From the NCBI GenBank assembly GCA_022450005.1, contig JAKURE010000005.1:1-42291 (forward strand): DNA of 42,291 nucleotides, written 5' to 3'. The stretch comes from Halobacteriales archaeon (GTDB taxonomy: Archaea; Halobacteriota; Halobacteria; Halobacteriales; Hikarchaeaceae). Of this stretch, positions 38,378 to 42,291 are shown piece by piece. The notes under the pieces are model-generated. The model searched no databases, was not told the DNA's origin, and saw only the letters and a list, made by a program, of their open reading frames with translations. How positions within the stretch are numbered: the first letter of the stretch is position 1; each line of letters opens with the position of its first letter. The translations under genes were made by a program, and so were the position numbers.

Positions 38378-41128
38378 ATGGGTCAATCAAATCTGGGTTT
38401 TTTTGGAGAAGAAATGAAAACGGGAGGAGGTGGAGAAGAGAAATTGGGAATTGACTTTGAGGAGGTAGAGGAGAAGAAATTAGATGGTTTTGTGGAAATA
38501 GCAGTTTTTCAAGTGAATTATACACTTAAGAGAATTGGAGATGTGGAAAAGCCAATAATACATGTTTTTGGAAGAACTATAGAAAATAAAGCAGAACGTG
38601 TTCAAGTTCATGGGTTTCGCCCATATCTATATACACTTGAATCTTCATTCAATAGAGATGTAGCAGAGGGCATTCCAGGAGTAACAGGATGGGAACGTGA
38701 AAATGAAAAGGGCCAGTCATATGTGGGAATTAAAGGAGAGAAACTAGTCAAAATATATGGCCAGACTCCCAGGGATGTGGGGAAATTTAGAGAAGAATTT
38801 GATCACTATGAAGCAGATATTTTATTTCCAAATCGATTTTTGATCGACAAGGGTATTGAAAGTGGAATACGCATACCAGAAAAAAGGACTCCAGATGGGA
38901 CTCTAGAAGTGAGTTATGAAGACGTGGTTGCGGTGAATGTATCCAGTAGTTTGAGGATTAATACATTCGACATAGAAGTGGAGGACAGAAACGGGTTTCC
39001 AGAAAATGGGGAGGAGACTATTTTGTGTATATCGAGCCATGATTCATACACAAATGAATATACTGCATGGATACATGGTTGTGATGAGAAGAAGGTTGAC
39101 GTCAGAGATCACAAATTAATAGACGACGATTCGTCTATTGAAACATATGTCTTTGAAACAGAAGAAGAAATGCTTGAAGCATTTATGGACTACATCGATG
39201 AGAGCGATCCAGATGTGCTTACAGGTTGGAACTTTGTAGATTTTGATATATCGTATTTTGTAGCAAGGTTGAAAAAATTAAGCAAGAGTACGAAATATGA
39301 GATCGATTTCAACAGGTTATCGAGAGTGAATGAGGTCTGGGAGAATAATTGGAGGGGTCCAAATATCAAAGGGAGAATTGCATTTGATTTGCTCTATGCA
39401 TATAGGAGAACCAACTTTTCTGAATTAGAATCATATAGACTTGATGCAGTGGCCATGACAGAACTAGGGATTGGGAAAGAAAGGTATACTGGAACTATTG
39501 GGGCCCTCTGGGAAGATGATCCGACCCAATTATTGAAATACAATATCAGAGATGTAGAATTGTGTGTTGAGATTGATCGTAAACAGAGGATCATTCCATT
39601 TTGGAAAGAAGTTGCAGCATTTGTGGGTTGTAAACTAGAAGATGCGACTACGCCAGGGGATACGGTGGATATGCTAGTGCTTCATAGAGTATATGGGAAA
39701 TTTGTACTTCCATCAAAGAGAAGAGCACAGTCAGAAGATTATGAAGGTGGGCAAGTACTTACCCCAACAAAAGGGGTGAGGGAGATGGTAGCAGTACTAG
39801 ATTTGAAATCTTTGTATCCAATGTGTATGGTAACGCTCAATGCATCTCCAGAAACGAAAGTGGAAGCGCAATACGAGGGCGAAGTGTATCGGGCTCCAAA
39901 TGGCCAGATGTTTCGAAGGGAGCCGATTGGCATAATTAGAGAGGTGGTAGATGATTTATTGAAAGAGCGAGAGGCTAAAAAGGAACAAAGGGAAAAGTAT
40001 GATCGTGAAACGGTAGAATATGATAGATTTGATCGTCAACAAGCGGCAGTGAAGGTCATAATGAATTCGTTGTATGGTGTTTTGGGGTGGGAACGTTTTA
40101 GGTTGTATGACAAAGACATGGCAGATGCAGTTACTGCAACAGGAAGGGAAGTGATCCGGCATACTCAGAAAATGGCTAACGAAATGGGATACACAGTTGC
40201 ATATGGAGATACGGATTCCATTATGTTGGAACTAAAAAATCAAAAAATGAATTCTCAAAATTTAGAAAATATTGAAGAGGATTTATTAAAGAAAAGAGCA
40301 TTGGAGACTGCCGTTGAAGTCCAAGGTAAAATAAATGAATCATACGGAGAATTTGCAAAACAAAAATTGAATGCAGATAATCATCATTTTGAAATTGAAT
40401 TTGAAAAGTTGTATAGACGGTTTTTCCAAACAGGTAGAAAAAAGAGGTACGCGGGGCACATAATTTGGAAAGAAGGAAGAGATGTAGATGATATTGACAT
40501 AGTTGGATTTGAATATAGAAGATCGGATAACTCACTAGTAACGAGAGTAACACAGCAAGCGGTGATAGAAAAAATAGTTCGGGGGAGGTCACTAGATGAA
40601 GTGAAGAAGTATATCCAAAAGGTGATAAAAGATTTTGAAAAGGGAAATTTGGATATAGAAGAAATTGGGATACCAGGAGGCATAGGAAAGAAACTAAAAG
40701 AATATGAAACAGAACCAGCACATATTCGGGGAGCAAAGTATGCAAATGCCGTGTTAGGAACAAATTTCGATCGTGGATCAAAGCCAAAGCGTGTGTATCT
40801 TAAGAGGGTGGATTCGGTGTTCTTTGAAAATTTTAGAGAGAAGAATCCAGAGATATTTCCTGCAGAAGGGACAATTACAGAAGATCACAGGGGGTTGACG
40901 GCAGGGCAAAAAGAAAAGAGAAAAACATTCACAGAATTTCAAATGAAACAAGATGTGATATCATTTGAATTTGCCGACCAGATACCAGATAGTTTTGCGG
41001 TGGATTGGGAATTAATGTTGGAAAAAGATATCAAAGGGCCTATTGAAAGAATATTAGAAGGCATAGATATGTCGTGGGACGAAATTCGAAGTGGACAGGA
41101 GCAAACGGGATTGGGACAGTATATGTGA
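38378..41128 (+). CDS. polB: DNA polymerase family B, intein-free
   Basis: Exonuclease FDIEVED; DLKSLYP, KVIMNSLYGVLGW, YGDTDSIMLE; KKRYAG. Confidence 0.96.
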   Translation: MGQSNLGFFGEEMKTGGGGEEKLGIDFEEVEEKKLDGFVEIAVFQVNYTLKRIGDVEKPIIHVFGRTIENKAERVQVHGFRPYLYTLESSFNRDVAEGIPGVTGWERENEKGQSYVGIKGEKLVKIYGQTPRDVGKFREEFDHYEADILFPNRFLIDKGIESGIRIPEKRTPDGTLEVSYEDVVAVNVSSSLRINTFDIEVEDRNGFPENGEETILCISSHDSYTNEYTAWIHGCDEKKVDVRDHKLIDDDSSIETYVFETEEEMLEAFMDYIDESDPDVLTGWNFVDFDISYFVARLKKLSKSTKYEIDFNRLSRVNEVWENNWRGPNIKGRIAFDLLYAYRRTNFSELESYRLDAVAMTELGIGKERYTGTIGALWEDDPTQLLKYNIRDVELCVEIDRKQRIIPFWKEVAAFVGCKLEDATTPGDTVDMLVLHRVYGKFVLPSKRRAQSEDYEGGQVLTPTKGVREMVAVLDLKSLYPMCMVTLNASPETKVEAQYEGEVYRAPNGQMFRREPIGIIREVVDDLLKEREAKKEQREKYDRETVEYDRFDRQQAAVKVIMNSLYGVLGWERFRLYDKDMADAVTATGREVIRHTQKMANEMGYTVAYGDTDSIMLELKNQKMNSQNLENIEEDLLKKRALETAVEVQGKINESYGEFAKQKLNADNHHFEIEFEKLYRRFFQTGRKKRYAGHIIWKEGRDVDDIDIVGFEYRRSDNSLVTRVTQQAVIEKIVRGRSLDEVKKYIQKVIKDFEKGNLDIEEIGIPGGIGKKLKEYETEPAHIRGAKYANAVLGTNFDRGSKPKRVYLKRVDSVFFENFREKNPEIFPAEGTITEDHRGLTAGQKEKRKTFTEFQMKQDVISFEFADQIPDSFAVDWELMLEKDIKGPIERILEGIDMSWDEIRSGQEQTGLGQYM

Positions 41129-41214
41129 TTTCAGGAGGAGTGAAAAATGAGGATAGGAAATCTAACTAGACAAAGTTTAAATCAGTTAAAAAGCTAGATT
41201 TTCTTACGCAAATT

Positions 41215-42120
41215 ATGGCAACTTTACGAATAAAGAATTTACAGGCAGAAGTGGCAGGAGATGGAGAAAAAATACTGAAAGGGGTCGACCTTGTAGTATC
41301 TTCGGGGGAAATTCATGCTTTGATGGGGCCGAATGGGAGTGGAAAATCAACACTATCGAAAATTATTGCAGGTCACCCTGCATATGAGGTCACAGGTGGG
41401 GAGATAATACTAGAAATTGATGATGATGATTTTGACGAAATTGAAGAAAACATACCAAAGGATAAGAAATCTTGGAATATTTTAGAGCTAGAGCCAGATG
41501 AAAGGGCAGCACTAGGAATATTTTTAGGTTTCCAGTATCCTGCAGAAATTGAAGGGGTCACCATGACTAACTTTTTGCGGACTGCACTTAACGCGACACT
41601 AGAAGGTAGATCCGAGTTGATATTTGGTAAGGAAGAAGAGGAAGCGGGAGAAGAGAAAAGAGTACCCAGCCCGATGGAAGGTCCTATTGATGATGGCCCG
41701 GTGGGGGTTATGGAATTTCAGAAGTTGCTACAGGGGAAACGAGAGTTGTTAGATATGGATGTGAAATTTATGCAGAGATATCTTAATGCAGGGTTTTCAG
41801 GAGGGGAGAAAAAACAGAATGAAGTACTCCAGGCCGCGGTGCTAGAACCAGCAATTGCCATATTAGATGAGATTGATTCTGGTTTAGATATAGATCGCCT
41901 TCAAGATGTTGCCAAGGGGATTAACGCATTGAGGGATGAGCAGGGTTCTGGTATTTTACAAATTACTCACTACCAACGTATTTTGCAGTATGTGAAACCG
42001 GATAAAGTTCATATAATGGTCGATGGGAAAATGGTCATGGAAGGTGGACCGGAGCTTGCGGTTGAACTTGAAGATAAAGGATATGATTGGGTCCGACAGC
42101 AGATATCTGAGGGCAAGTGA
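41215..42120 (+). CDS. sufC: Fe-S cluster assembly ATPase SufC
   Basis: [67 protein letters not shown]. Confidence 0.95.
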   Translation: MATLRIKNLQAEVAGDGEKILKGVDLVVSSGEIHALMGPNGSGKSTLSKIIAGHPAYEVTGGEIILEIDDDDFDEIEENIPKDKKSWNILELEPDERAALGIFLGFQYPAEIEGVTMTNFLRTALNATLEGRSELIFGKEEEEAGEEKRVPSPMEGPIDDGPVGVMEFQKLLQGKRELLDMDVKFMQRYLNAGFSGGEKKQNEVLQAAVLEPAIAILDEIDSGLDIDRLQDVAKGINALRDEQGSGILQITHYQRILQYVKPDKVHIMVDGKMVMEGGPELAVELEDKGYDWVRQQISEGK

Positions 42121-42126
42121 AAACGG

Positions 42127-42291
42127 ATGTCAAATAGTGTTGATTTAAAATTAACAGATGAAGTGATTTCCCAGATTTCGGAAGGACTTGAAGAACCAAA
42201 GTGGTTACTTGAAACTAGATTGGATGCAGTGAGTGCATTAGATAGACTAGAATTTCCAGAAGTGATTAGCACTCCAGGGAGGATATGGACA
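42127..42291 (+). CDS. SufB/SufD family Fe-S assembly protein, N-terminal fragment (truncated by window end)
   Basis: MSNSVDLKLTDEVISQISEGLEEPKWLLETRLDAVSALDRLEFPEVISTPGRIWT; directly follows sufC. Confidence 0.7.
   Translation, partial: MSNSVDLKLTDEVISQISEGLEEPKWLLETRLDAVSALDRLEFPEVISTPGRIWT

Noticed and set aside
40221-40787. 188-aa - strand ORF opposite polB
   Set aside because: Antisense to conserved polymerase motifs; low-complexity Leu/Phe/Ser composition.
1-42291. CRISPR arrays, prophage, transposases, toxin-antitoxin modules
   Set aside because: No regularly spaced repeats and no recognisable integrase, transposase, Cas or structural phage genes seen on either strand.

Overview
This window is an AT-rich archaeal chromosomal segment. 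Almost every gene set in it has a haloarchaeal-type counterpart: ABCE1/RLI, PAN, RFC-L, Mre11-Rad50, PolB, CofD plus DUF447, S17e-Asd, SucCD, SufC, UPF0146, archaemetzincin and a bacterioruberin-type carotenoid cluster. The proteins do not look strongly halo-acidic, and S17e is basic, so a low-GC relative of Haloarchaea (for example a marine Hikarchaeia/MG-IV-like lineage) is a reasonable but unverified placement. I found one tRNA, tRNA-Val(CAC). I found no rRNA, CRISPR array, transposase or prophage module. The strongest non-gene signal is a 95-bp direct repeat with 2 mismatches and an 87-bp identical core. One copy lies just upstream of a His/Asp-rich lipoprotein gene and the other upstream of crtB, at the head of a tightly packed crtB-crtI-UbiA(lyeJ-like)-cruF-PQQ-propeller operon. 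It looks like a duplicated promoter/operator linking two otherwise unrelated transcription units. Other points of interest are a HAD-family gene broken by an in-frame TAG at the window edge, a coupled pair of single-cupin proteins, a half-size CtaA-like protein, a short Rad50 with an intact zinc hook, and an intein-free PolB. All calls come from reading the sequence and recalling families; no searches were run.
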